Positions 34,532 through 42,901 of a stretch of 64,000 bases of DNA are shown here, in pieces. The translations under genes were made by a program, and so were the position numbers. Each line of letters starts with the position of its first letter. Within the stretch, counting starts at the first letter, position 1. The notes under the pieces were generated by a model. That model was given only the letters and a program-made list of their open reading frames with translations. It did not search any database and had not been told where the DNA came from. The DNA is taken from positions 620,001 through 684,000 of the forward strand of contig NZ_BAABBN010000004.1 of the NCBI RefSeq assembly GCF_039537985.1. The letters are read 5' to 3'. The DNA comes from Litoribacillus peritrichatus. GTDB taxonomy: Bacteria > Pseudomonadota > Gammaproteobacteria > Pseudomonadales > Litoribrevibacteraceae.

Positions 34532-34990
34532 TTATGAATGCGCAAACTTCACTGGATTGCTTTTAGTTAAGCGCTGAGAAAGAAAAGCGGTTCCAAGTGC
34601 CCAGGCTAAATTAATACAAACAGCGACAGTAATTAACTGAACCGTAAATATTGAAAAAGGAATGCCTTTAATAGGTGCAACCACGGCTATAAATGCAATG
34701 GTAGGTAATAAAGTAGCCATTAATATTAGCCAATAGGCTTTGATGGAAGGAAACTGGTTGGCTGCAAGTCTATAAAAAATGCCCCAGATCCCCCCCCAAA
34801 AGGCAAGTGAAAGTACCGCAGGGATACCAAAGGGTTGCGTGGCATCCAGCGAGTAGGGTGCGAAGCCAACTAATCCTAAACTCCAAAACACAGTGAGTGC
34901 GATTTGATGAAATGTCAGCGTACTTATGAAACCTGGCAGAAACCCAGAAGTAAGTAGAGTATTGAGTACAGAGTTATTGTTGGATTCCAT
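34532..34990 (-). CDS. Hypothetical integral membrane protein
   Basis: 152 residues with about four hydrophobic helices (STLTFHQIALTVFWSLGLV, PAVLSLAFWGGIWGIFYRL, YWLILMATLLPTIAFIAVV, FTVQLITVAVCINLAWALG). Family not recognised. It diverges from a LysR gene, which may control it. Confidence 0.65.
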   Translation of the reverse strand: MESNNNSVLNTLLTSGFLPGFISTLTFHQIALTVFWSLGLVGFAPYSLDATQPFGIPAVLSLAFWGGIWGIFYRLAANQFPSIKAYWLILMATLLPTIAFIAVVAPIKGIPFSIFTVQLITVAVCINLAWALGTAFLSQRLTKSNPVKFAHS

Positions 34991-35170
34991 TACTTATAGT
35001 CCTTTAGTGTGTTTTGTATAAGGATAAATGTACTAACCCTGCAGGAGGAATAGACACTTTCGGAAAACGGTTTTTACAATTTGACGAAACCCTGATTCAA
35101 CGTGGGCAAAATTGAATGCGGTACATCGGGAATTTGAAGGGCTTAATGGTTATGAAATAAGGGGAATACC

Positions 35171-36091
35171 ATGGAGTGGGACGCAATACGCTATTTTTTG
35201 GCAGTAGCAAGACGAGGAGGGTTAACAGCCGCGACTCGTGAGATGGGAGTCAGTATTTCCACGGTAAGTCGCAATTTAAACCAGCTGGAAGACACCATTG
35301 GTGTGCCTTTGTTTATCAGGCATCCGACCGGATATACGCTGACAGAGCATGGGGAGTCTTTGTATAAGAAGGCAGAAGAAGCGGAAGACGCTATTTTAGG
35401 TTTTGAGTCCTTAGCCATAGGTCAACACAAAAATACATCGGGCGTCGTTCGAGTAGCCACAGCAGAAAATATAGCAACAAACTTTATCATTCCGGCACTG
35501 CCAGATTTTTATCGGCAGTATCCGTCCATAACATTGGATTTAGTAACCAGTATTCCTTCCATTAACATGGCAAAACGCGAAGCGGATGTTGCATTGCGTC
35601 TTACCCGACCTGAACATGGTAATGTTTTGGTTCGTAAACTGGGTACGCAGCAATGGGCATTTTATCGCAGTAAAAAACTGACGTGGTTAGAAGATGGGCC
35701 GTTAAATCAAGAAAATGCAGGTCGATACCCATTCATCTTTTGGACTGAAAGTTTGGGGGATTTGCCGGTTCCCAAATGGCTGCATCATGAGATAAAACCC
35801 GCATCTGTACCTATTCATTGCAGCAGTCTGTATTCTAATTTTTGTGCAGCTAAAGCCGGGGTGGGTATCGCTCTTTTGCCTTGTTTTATGGGCGATGCAG
35901 ACGCAGATCTGGCGTACATTCCTTACGAGGGCGAGCTGACTGCTCAGGATATTTGGTTGGCAGTAAACCGGGATGTGAGATCCTCGGCGCGGGTGTCCGT
36001 TGTGGTTGATTTTCTGGCTCAGTTAGTCGAAGACAACCGTATAAAGTTTGAAGGTGTAAATTTTTGCCAAAATACGGCTGTGGCTTCTTAA
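35171..36091 (+). CDS. LysR-family transcriptional regulator
   Basis: 306 residues with an N-terminal HTH (FLAVARRGGLTAATREMGVS, then ISTVSRNLNQLEDTIGVPLF) and a LysR substrate domain. AAGGGGAA precedes the ATG. It diverges from the membrane-protein gene (about 180-bp gap). The start MEWDAIRYFLAVAR is typical of one-component LysR repressor/activators of oxidoreductase genes; the target is not known. Confidence 0.9.
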   Translation: MEWDAIRYFLAVARRGGLTAATREMGVSISTVSRNLNQLEDTIGVPLFIRHPTGYTLTEHGESLYKKAEEAEDAILGFESLAIGQHKNTSGVVRVATAENIATNFIIPALPDFYRQYPSITLDLVTSIPSINMAKREADVALRLTRPEHGNVLVRKLGTQQWAFYRSKKLTWLEDGPLNQENAGRYPFIFWTESLGDLPVPKWLHHEIKPASVPIHCSSLYSNFCAAKAGVGIALLPCFMGDADADLAYIPYEGELTAQDIWLAVNRDVRSSARVSVVVDFLAQLVEDNRIKFEGVNFCQNTAVAS

Positions 36092-36108
36092 TAAGTTTTA
36101 ATAAACGC

Positions 36109-36150
36109 GTTTTCATGCCCAAGCACCTATGGTGTATTTGGGCATGAAAC
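36109..36150. terminator. Bidirectional terminator-like hairpin
   Basis: GTTTTCATGCCCAA and TTGGGCATGAAAC form a long stem between two convergent genes, with A/T-rich flanks suitable in both directions. Confidence 0.7.
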
Positions 36151-36164
36151 GGCGTTATCCGGAA

Positions 36165-36947
36165 TTACTTCTTAGGGTTCTTAATGATGTCCCATTCTCT
36201 GTTGAAGTTTCTTCCTACGGTTACGTTAACGTAGTGGTCGAAGTTAAACAGATACAAAGGCTCTCCTTTGTAAGTCAGCTGTAATTTCTCCTGAAAAGGT
36301 ACAGCGACCAAGCCAAATGGTTCAGAGGCTTCTGTCAGGTCAACAACAGCCGGCGTCCAGGTGTCTAAACAAGGGCCTTCACAACTGCTGATGGCTGGAT
36401 TCACGTAAAGCGGTCTTTGGTGAAGAACAAGATACTTCGTTTTTTTGTTGATTTTACGTAGCTTGGTCAGGCCATCGTGTAATGCATTTTTATCGCGGAT
36501 GATGAACCACATGCCTAAACCACCCCCTTCAAACAAGTGACCGTTAAAGTCGCCTGGCTCCAGGTCGTGAATGAACGTGTAAAGTGGCCAGTTATCGTAT
36601 GTCACTTGTCTTACGCCATCGTCACGCACGTGGATACCAAAAGGCGCAGGCAGCTCTTCAAATTCACCGGCTTCGAGTGGAGGCCAGAAAGTATTACATA
36701 CGTCATAACAGGTTGAACGACCTGTCCCTTCATCATCGGCAAATGTGTAAAGGGTGTAGCCTTCGGTGTTGGTGACGAGCGACAGTTTATCGTGACGCTT
36801 ATAAACTTCTACCCCAACACTTGCCACATCATTCGGCAAGTTTTGATTGGTTAGTTTTCCTCCAGCCTGAGCCGTGCTGGAGAAAATTGAAAAACTGGTT
36901 GCAGCGATAAGTGCAGAAATTAAAAAATGCTTCATAGTTTTATCCAT
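36165..36947 (-). CDS. Secreted protein with two COG4315-type (secreted lipoprotein) repeats
   Basis: 260 residues (256 from Met 36935). It has a signal peptide ending ...SSTAQAGG. Two copies of the YTLYTFADDEGTGRSTCYDV / NTFWPPL type module follow (about 60-130 and 165-245), with paired Cys and PLYLFNFD. This is the secreted repeat of unknown function (PF03640 type). It lies downstream of the KAS III gene in the same direction but 143 bp away, so membership in that unit is uncertain. Confidence 0.75.
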   Translation of the reverse strand: MDKTMKHFLISALIAATSFSIFSSTAQAGGKLTNQNLPNDVASVGVEVYKRHDKLSLVTNTEGYTLYTFADDEGTGRSTCYDVCNTFWPPLEAGEFEELPAPFGIHVRDDGVRQVTYDNWPLYTFIHDLEPGDFNGHLFEGGGLGMWFIIRDKNALHDGLTKLRKINKKTKYLVLHQRPLYVNPAISSCEGPCLDTWTPAVVDLTEASEPFGLVAVPFQEKLQLTYKGEPLYLFNFDHYVNVTVGRNFNREWDIIKNPKK

Positions 36948-37089
36948 AAAAGAAAGTAGGTTGTATTTGTTATTTCACGATCAATTTTTTCATTGGACTG
37001 GTGCAGCGTTTGTTTTAGTCTCTCCGTTAGTTAAGTTCTCCTCGGTTAAATGAATTTAAATAGTTAAATTGATTAAGGTAAGAAGCTCG

Positions 37090-38106
37090 TTAGCACACTT
37101 CCAGCAGTAACGCGCTCCAGGTAAAACCGCTTCCGGCACTGATAACCAGCACTTTCTCGCCTGAACTCAATGCATTGGTTTTATGCAAATGAGAGAGGGA
37201 GATGAAGGCATCGGCAGACCCTACGTGACCTATGGTTGAACCCAACGACCAAAGTGTTTTGGACAGAGGAACATCCAGTGCCGGAAGGTAGTTGTTTTCC
37301 AGTATTTTTTGACCAAGATTGGGCAGAATGACTTTGGATACATCTTTCATAGTGAGCTGATGTTGTTCCAGACATTGTTGAGTCACCTGCTTTACAGCGG
37401 ACAATGAGGTATTGGACAGTTGTTCAATACCAAACTGATTTAAATAGTTTTTCTTCGTGACTTTAATGTTGTAAGGAATCGTGCTGTCTTCCGACGCATC
37501 GTTATAGTGTTCCGGAAGACGATGCAGACCGTTTAATTCGCCGTGGCATTCAGTGACCAGGCTCAGAATTTCATAGTCACCACTGTCCTTGGAAACGATG
37601 GCGCCTGCGCCCCCATCGCCATATAAAATCCCGTAGTCAGCACTCCAGCGATTAAATGCACTTCCCTCAAAAGAATCCACGGACATGGTCAGGGCAGAGT
37701 CTGCATCCGGGTTTGTTTTTAAGTAGCTGATGATTAATTCCAAGGCGATCAGTTGAGAGTTACAGCCTTGCTGAATACCGCAAGTCAGCGCCTTGGTGGC
37801 GTTGGTCTTCTCCTGAATGTAAGAAGCCGGTTGCCAAAAGGCGCCGTAGCCTGCTCTGTGTATCGAGGAGAAGGTGATCATCGACAGTGCACTGAGATCC
37901 ACGCCACTGGACAAAGTTAATTGGTCAATGATGCGCTGGATTAATGACAAAGAGTCTTCTTCTCGTAACAGGGACACACTTTTGTACTGGGTGTTGTCCC
38001 ATTCTTGTGCTTCATATACGCCCTTATCCGCTTCCTGTTGAACGGAATGACAAGAAGGTGAAACGAAGTGCTCGCAGTTACGAATAAACAATCTTTGACT
38101 ACTCAT
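37090..38106 (-). CDS. Beta-ketoacyl-ACP synthase III-like enzyme
   Basis: 338 residues from ATG 38106 (AAGGAAA upstream; an upstream in-frame ATG at 38124 is weaker). Thiolase fold with the nucleophile Cys at CGIQQGCNSQ (C115) and glycine-rich YGDGGAGAIVS. The usual KAS III His motif (PHQAN) is replaced by LPNLGQ, and the Asn motif (GNTSAA) by GHVGSAD (H294, D299). This resembles KAS III-like acyltransferases of secondary metabolism more than FabH. It follows a diheme peroxidase gene and probably makes or transfers an acyl or ketoacyl group in a small biosynthetic system. Confidence 0.8.
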   Translation of the reverse strand: MSSQRLFIRNCEHFVSPSCHSVQQEADKGVYEAQEWDNTQYKSVSLLREEDSLSLIQRIIDQLTLSSGVDLSALSMITFSSIHRAGYGAFWQPASYIQEKTNATKALTCGIQQGCNSQLIALELIISYLKTNPDADSALTMSVDSFEGSAFNRWSADYGILYGDGGAGAIVSKDSGDYEILSLVTECHGELNGLHRLPEHYNDASEDSTIPYNIKVTKKNYLNQFGIEQLSNTSLSAVKQVTQQCLEQHQLTMKDVSKVILPNLGQKILENNYLPALDVPLSKTLWSLGSTIGHVGSADAFISLSHLHKTNALSSGEKVLVISAGSGFTWSALLLEVC

Positions 38107-38204
38107 AGTATTTCCTTGCAACATGTTTTTTCATGGCGTGGGGTTAATGTCCGCTTCTGTTGAAGCGGGTTCACTTAGTGTGCTATTTGTTTATAAATTA
38201 AAAC

Positions 38205-39596
38205 TTAAAGCTGATTGGTCAGAGATGTCAGCATGAACTCCAGCAATACTTCTTTTTCGGCATCGGTCATCTTGATGCCAGGGCCTGAGTTATCTCCACC
38301 AAGGCCACCTTTGTGAAAGATCATTTCAGAGACACTGGCGAAACGGGCATCGTTGTGCTCGGTTTCAATGAATAGATCATCAAACTGTTGAGTCAGACCG
38401 AAGTAATTATCAGCGTAGTTATAGAGGCTTTCTCTTGGGGCACGATAGTGCTCCAGTACATCGTCCAGTGTTTGAAATGCGCCGTCATGCATGTAAGGTG
38501 CGGTCAAAGCGATGTTGCGCAGCATTGGTGTTTTGAATCGGTAATCGCGGTTTTCTTCGAGATAACCTAAGCCCCGGTCGTCCTTGTTTTCATCTTTACC
38601 CGGACCGATTTGTGGGGTCAGAATGTTATGGAATTCCACATCAGAAAGAAGGGCTCCGCCGTGACAAGACACGCAATTCGCGCGTGTTACGTCTGAAAAG
38701 ACAATCATGCCGCGCTTTTCGTTGTTTGAAAGTGAGTTAAGATCGCCTTTCAGGTATTGATCATAGCGGGTGTTTGTAGCTGCAAATTTGTATGTCTGGT
38801 ATTCGGCAATAGCCCGGCCAACGTGGCCAATATTGAATTTCTTCAGCTCAAGCCCTGGGTAAGCATCCTGAATTGGCTGCCAATAATCCGCGTTGTTCGA
38901 GATGCGTTTGGCAATAAGCTTCCATATGCGCTTGTGCTTTTTATCTTTTAAGTTGGCGAGCTTGTTTTCGCCTTGTTGGCCCCGCATTTCATGACGATCC
39001 AGCATGGGAAACAACGCTTGATAGGCCACCAGGTTATCATCCAAAGCCTCTACGATTTTTTTGGCTGCGCCGGATTTTCTTTTATTCAAAAATTTGGAAG
39101 GGGTGATAATCTCGCTGCCGTCATCACTGCGACGGACTGCTCCGTCAGTAAATAATTTGTCGTAAAGTGGGTTGGATACGTTGAACAAGGCCGGTGAATT
39201 ACGAGCAATAAAATGGCCTTCATCCAGTGTTCTTTCAACCCCTAACCCGGAGCCCCCTTCGCCAATAGGCAAAGACAGTTGATCAATGGTAAAGCGGTCA
39301 GGTAAATGACAGGTGGCGCAGGCGATATTTTCGTTACCAGACAATTGCACATCGTTAAAGAGCATGTCACCAAGCTCAAATAACGCAGGGTTCATTTCGT
39401 TTTGATCGGGGGCTTCCAGAGGTGTTAACCCAAGTTCACTGATGTAATTGGAAAGTACGCTGTCCAGTTCAGTGTCCGGGATGGTAAAAACGTAGTCGTC
39501 AACATTGCCTTCATTTGCGAAACTGCTGTTTGCATTAAATGCAGTTAATAAGACCAATCCGCAAACAAAACTATTTTTTTTCATGGTTTTAAGCAT
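38205..39596 (-). CDS. Diheme cytochrome c peroxidase / MauG-family protein
   Basis: 463 residues from ATG 39596 (GAAGGAA upstream), with signal peptide ...VCGLVLLTAFNANSSFA. Two heme c motifs, CATCHLPDRF (N-domain) and CVSCHGGALLSDVEFHN (C-domain), and the conserved LRNIALTAPYMHDGAF and TLDDVLEHY motifs place it in the CCP/MauG superfamily, periplasmic. Because it is next to a KAS III gene and shares an upstream motif with the afsA-like operon, it may oxidise a pathway product rather than detoxify H2O2; that is inference. Confidence 0.88.
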   Translation of the reverse strand: MLKTMKKNSFVCGLVLLTAFNANSSFANEGNVDDYVFTIPDTELDSVLSNYISELGLTPLEAPDQNEMNPALFELGDMLFNDVQLSGNENIACATCHLPDRFTIDQLSLPIGEGGSGLGVERTLDEGHFIARNSPALFNVSNPLYDKLFTDGAVRRSDDGSEIITPSKFLNKRKSGAAKKIVEALDDNLVAYQALFPMLDRHEMRGQQGENKLANLKDKKHKRIWKLIAKRISNNADYWQPIQDAYPGLELKKFNIGHVGRAIAEYQTYKFAATNTRYDQYLKGDLNSLSNNEKRGMIVFSDVTRANCVSCHGGALLSDVEFHNILTPQIGPGKDENKDDRGLGYLEENRDYRFKTPMLRNIALTAPYMHDGAFQTLDDVLEHYRAPRESLYNYADNYFGLTQQFDDLFIETEHNDARFASVSEMIFHKGGLGGDNSGPGIKMTDAEKEVLLEFMLTSLTNQL

Positions 39597-39715
39597 GGCT
39601 ATTCCTTCATCTATGCTAATAAAAAAGATTCTCAAATCGTTTTAGTTATAATTAATTTTGTAGTTTTTAAATTTCGTTCATTTTTTAGCAGGTTAATGAC
39701 AAGCGCTTTACAAAG

Positions 39716-39740
39716 ACATTACGTTGTATTTCGTAATATG
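39716..39740 (-). promoter_or_regulatory. Shared 25-bp motif, copy A (upstream of the MauG/KAS III unit)
   Basis: On the minus strand it begins CATATTACGAAATACAACG, about 120 bp before the peroxidase start. It matches copy B upstream of the afsA-like gene at 17 of the first 19 positions. Confidence 0.65.
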
Positions 39741-39759
39741 TTGTAATGGTTAAAAATTC

Positions 39760-39780
39760 AGGTGGGGAAATGCCCCACCT
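39760..39780 (-). terminator. Terminator after the HAD phosphatase gene
   Basis: AGGTGGGG-CATTT-CCCCACCT (minus strand) is a perfect 8-bp stem just after the HAD stop, followed by GAATTTTTA. Confidence 0.75.
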
Positions 39781-39789
39781 TGAAGCGTT

Positions 39790-40476
39790 CTATGCCGCTT
39801 GAATTAAATTCCAGCCAAAGACATCACAAATTTCTGTCGATTCTTTTGTCGGGTTAATCATGGCTGCTTGACCCACCGTTTTTAACATCGGTATGTCTGA
39901 AACATCATCGCCATACGCATAACAAAGCGATGGGTCTTGTTGAAGGTCAGAGAGTAAACGTTTGATGTACTTTGCTTTTCCTTGACCAATGGAAGGCTCT
40001 GACACTAATCGGCCAGTGTAATGACCTTCGATTTTTTCCAAAGGTGCGGAAATAACGCCGTCGACATTCAATTCCTTTGCAAGAGGGAGTAATAATGGTA
40101 AGGCGGAGCCTGACACCAAAATTACGCCATGCCCTGCATCTTTATGCCGATTTAAAATATCTACCACAGGCTCAATAAAGAAGTTGGGTGTCTTCCGGGC
40201 TTTTAAATACCATTGATGACTTAATTCATTGATACGATTAACCGAAATGCCTTGAAATATCGAATAATAGAACTCGTTAATGTTTTCTCTGGGTTGTTTT
40301 GTTTCTATCATTCGATTCAGTTCAGATCGGTATTCTTCCGATTTCTGAAATAACTCCGGATCTTCTGACCAGAGATATTCAAGAAATGAAAACATGCTTT
40401 TAATCGTAATCAATGTATTATCGACATCGAAAAAGGCATACGCCGGATGATTCGGTTGATTATGCAGCCACTTCAT
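39790..40476 (-). CDS. HAD-superfamily IB phosphatase
   Basis: 228 residues. Motif I is AFFDVDNTLI (nucleophile Asp and general acid Asp), motif II VILVSGSALP, and motif III/IV GKAKYIKRLL ... YAYGDDVSDIPML. This is the SerB-like HAD-IB class. Its start lies inside the 3' end of the afsA-like gene (17-bp overlap), so the two are translationally coupled. In AfsA-type pathways a phosphate is removed from a butenolide phosphate; this enzyme is a natural candidate, by inference. Confidence 0.88.
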   Translation of the reverse strand: MKWLHNQPNHPAYAFFDVDNTLITIKSMFSFLEYLWSEDPELFQKSEEYRSELNRMIETKQPRENINEFYYSIFQGISVNRINELSHQWYLKARKTPNFFIEPVVDILNRHKDAGHGVILVSGSALPLLLPLAKELNVDGVISAPLEKIEGHYTGRLVSEPSIGQGKAKYIKRLLSDLQQDPSLCYAYGDDVSDIPMLKTVGQAAMINPTKESTEICDVFGWNLIQAA

Positions 40477-41206
40477 TGTCTTCCATCCTTTTTAGTCCTT
40501 CTGTTACTGCCGCACTTGCCAGATCCGCTTCTTTTTTCTGAAGGAATTTATTGTCGTAAGTGGTAAATTTGGTCCTGACTGTGGCGCACAGTTCGCCGTT
40601 TTGAATGACTGACATTTCAATATCAAAATAAAGAGAACCGCCTTTTTTCTCTTTACTATCTTTAACCTGATAAAGAATGGTGGCAGGCAAGGGGAATAAA
40701 AAGCGGTGATACTCGGTATCCAGGTTATTGATTACAAAGTAGCTTGAGCCTTTCATGTCGCCCAGGAAATACTCCTCAGTTACGGCCAGGAAGGTTTGTC
40801 TTGCCGCTTCCGTAAGCACCATGCCCTGTACGTGATAACCCGTAACGTGATCGCCCATTTCGTCACAATTTTCATCCAGTAACATGTCTACTTCGAAGAG
40901 AGATTCTGACAGTTTTTTGGGGAAGCCCAGCATTGAGTTGCGCTCTTGATGCTTATGAGATAACTCACGACCTGATTTGATTAATGGGTTGAACTCGAAC
41001 AAAAACTGTTTGGCTTGCTGTTCTGCTTTGTGAAGCAAGTTTCGAGTTGTTTCCTCAGAAAGCCCCTGGCCAAGATAAAAGCGGAAGTTATTTTCAACAG
41101 CCTGATCATCTAGCATACTCTCGAGTTCAGAGGCAGTAATGACATTATTTATTTGAGAAAAGTTTTGAAATTTATCGCCAACAACAAAAAATCGATTGAT
41201 ACTCAT
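40460..41206 (-). CDS. AfsA-like hotdog-fold protein (gamma-butyrolactone-type biosynthesis)
   Basis: 248 residues, start supported by AAGGAA. The C-terminal half carries the AfsA hotdog signature HVTGYHVQGMVLTEAARQ, and the N-terminal half holds a second, weaker hotdog-like part including LSHKHQERNSMLGF. AfsA proteins condense a beta-ketoacyl thioester with dihydroxyacetone phosphate in Streptomyces signal synthesis. Homologues outside actinobacteria are much less studied. It leads a two-gene operon with a HAD phosphatase, with a shared 25-bp motif upstream. Confidence 0.78.
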   Translation of the reverse strand: MSINRFFVVGDKFQNFSQINNVITASELESMLDDQAVENNFRFYLGQGLSEETTRNLLHKAEQQAKQFLFEFNPLIKSGRELSHKHQERNSMLGFPKKLSESLFEVDMLLDENCDEMGDHVTGYHVQGMVLTEAARQTFLAVTEEYFLGDMKGSSYFVINNLDTEYHRFLFPLPATILYQVKDSKEKKGGSLYFDIEMSVIQNGELCATVRTKFTTYDNKFLQKKEADLASAAVTEGLKRMEDNEVAA

Positions 41207-41272
41207 GGTGAACGTTCCTTATTTCGTTGATTGATTAGCCACGGACAAGGTAACGATTAAAAAGAAACGAGT

Positions 41273-41297
41273 GTATTTCGTAGTATTGCGTAATATG
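41273..41297 (-). promoter_or_regulatory. Shared 25-bp motif, copy B (upstream of the afsA-like operon)
   Basis: On the minus strand it begins CATATTACGCAATACTACG and then AAATAC, so it contains a tandem TACGMAATAC. It lies about 70 bp before the afsA-like start. Matches copy A at 39716-39740. Confidence 0.65.
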
Positions 41298-41450
41298 ACA
41301 ACGGGATGGGATCAATTACAGTGCATTATTTGATCAGTTTTGATATTAATGGTCTATTTGGCAGCTTAAATGAAGTTATTATTAAAACGGGATTAACTTT
41401 TAGATAAAAGTGCCATGTAATGGAACGAATTTATTACAAATGTGTAAACT

Positions 41451-41744
41451 ATGAATATAAAAACATCCCCTGAACGTACTATTCTGGATTGCATTAAAAC
41501 GTGCTCAAACCCATTTGACTCTTCGGAAGCTAACACCTTACAGCGAACGTTGAATGCAATCACGGTTGTTCTAGAGAGTACTTCTAAATTAGACGTTGTG
41601 GCTGTACTGGAAAATGAAGAATTAAGGTTAGAAAAACTGCTGGAAGAAGGCGCTGGCTCTATGGTCGGTTACGAGATGCAGTTGGCCGATAAAGATGCTC
41701 TATGGAATTGCCGTGCGGCGATAAAATATGTGAAAGAAAACTGA
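41451..41744 (+). CDS. Hypothetical protein
   Basis: 97 residues, soluble, acidic, probably all-helical (LQRTLNAITVVLESTSKLDV; LENEELRLEKLLEEGAG). No family recognised and a weak ribosome site. It diverges from the afsA-like operon across 244 bp and is followed by a hairpin. Confidence 0.55.
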   Translation: MNIKTSPERTILDCIKTCSNPFDSSEANTLQRTLNAITVVLESTSKLDVVAVLENEELRLEKLLEEGAGSMVGYEMQLADKDALWNCRAAIKYVKEN

Positions 41745-41747
41745 ATG

Positions 41748-41780
41748 ATCTCACCCAATGGGTACTTCATTGAGTGAGAT
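41748..41780. terminator. Hairpin between convergent genes
   Basis: ATCTCACCCAATG and CATTGAGTGAGAT pair with one mismatch around a 7-base loop. No clear T-run, so termination is likely but unproven. Confidence 0.55.
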
Positions 41781-41818
41781 GTTCTATGCATGGCTTTATC
41801 TGTATCTGGCTTTGAACG

Positions 41819-42385
41819 TTATTGAATTCCTTTTTCAATCAAGTGCTTGCTGTACAGTTTGTCTGTACCGTTGATGTGGTTCAGTAGCCAGTTGGTTAAG
41901 AATTGGCTGACTTCATTGAGTGACTCATGGCCCTCGCGTTTGTATTTTTCTACAAAGCTCTCTACCTGAAGAATCATGGATTCATGCTGTTTTTTGTGGT
42001 TTTCAAAATCCGGATAACCGGATTGTTTCATAAAGCCTTCTTCGCGCTCAAAATGAAAACGGGTATAAGCAACCAACTCTTCCAATGCTTGGCGTTCAAA
42101 CTCGGCGTCTGTGTAGTAATCGTAAGCGGTTTGAAACTGATTTAATAAGTAGATTAGCTTTTTGTGATCATTATCTAACACTTCAATTCCTACACTGTAT
42201 TCGTCTTTCCAAACGATTTCGGAGTTTGCATTGAACTTCTTATAGGCAACAGGAATCAATATTAAGGCAATGATTAATATCCAGGGAATGGGGTTATTTA
42301 AGCCAATTAAAAACCCAAGACCAATGGCTACAATAATCAGGCCGATGGCGGCAGCGAAGATGAGAGCATTAAATCGTTTGGTCAT
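41819..42385 (-). CDS. Membrane-anchored bacteriohemerythrin
   Basis: 188 residues: two N-terminal membrane helices (FNALIFAAAIGLIIVAIGLG; IPWILIIALILIPVAY), then a hemerythrin domain with the di-iron ligands in VLDNDHKKLI, HFEREEGFM, HKKQHESMI and HINGTDKLY. Such domains bind O2 or NO. Next to nirS, a role in NO or oxygen sensing/buffering at the membrane is plausible. Confidence 0.9.
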   Translation of the reverse strand: MTKRFNALIFAAAIGLIIVAIGLGFLIGLNNPIPWILIIALILIPVAYKKFNANSEIVWKDEYSVGIEVLDNDHKKLIYLLNQFQTAYDYYTDAEFERQALEELVAYTRFHFEREEGFMKQSGYPDFENHKKQHESMILQVESFVEKYKREGHESLNEVSQFLTNWLLNHINGTDKLYSKHLIEKGIQ

Positions 42386-42578
42386 ACTAAACCCACTCTT
42401 TATTTAGTCAGTTTTAAATGCCGTTCCATAAAAAGAACGATATTTAATCAAAAATTTATTTCATCGAAATTTGAATACGTCTTCATAATTTCAGGCATTA
42501 AAAGCACAAATGGCATTAAGGCCGATGCTCCAAGTTTTACATAAAACCAGTCCTTAAACTCAGCTAATGGTTTGATCA

Positions 42579-42592
42579 TTGAGGCAGATCAA
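42579..42592. promoter_or_regulatory. Fnr-like box
   Basis: TTGAG-GCAG-ATCAA differs from TTGAT-N4-ATCAA at one position. It may serve the hemerythrin gene (about 195 bp away) or nirS. Confidence 0.5.
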
Positions 42593-42627
42593 AAAGTAGT
42601 TGATTCTTTTACTCGGCTATTCGGTTA

Positions 42628-42641
42628 TTGATCGAAGTCAT
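42628..42641 (+). promoter_or_regulatory. Dnr-like box upstream of nirS
   Basis: TTGATCGAAGTCAT has the same TTGAT-N4-GTCAT form as the site before nirC. The distance to the nirS ATG is about 260 bp. Confidence 0.5.
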
Positions 42642-42901
42642 GATTTTTCTTTTCGTTTTTATCCATAGTGTGTTCAAAGCGATACGGATGCACAGAAACG
42701 TTCAGTGTTGCTTTCATCAGTGTGCCGGATCTTTCGAACGCCGAAAGTCAAAAAGGTTTGAAGGAATAAGACACGTTGAAAACAGAGAAACATCAGCAGA
42801 CTGATATGGACTGGTATTGATCGAAACCTGAAACGATCGCAACCCGGAAGTATAGAAAAGGTCTGTGGTGTGTACCTTGATAGCACTGGGGATAATGTCC
42901 T

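Larger units (their letters stand above)
42386..42901. other. Regulatory region between hemerythrin gene and nirS
   Basis: 516 bp without a supportable gene. It holds two Crp-Fnr-type boxes: TTGAGGCAGATCAA (42579-42592, Fnr-like 9/10) and TTGATCGAAGTCAT (42628-42641, Dnr-like 9/10). Both are more than 250 bp from nirS, implying a long leader or a role for the divergent gene as well. Confidence 0.55.

Noticed and set aside
42674..42886. Minus-strand open frame upstream of nirS
   Set aside because: Low-quality sequence rich in Arg, Phe and Leu, no ribosome site, overlapping the regulatory region.
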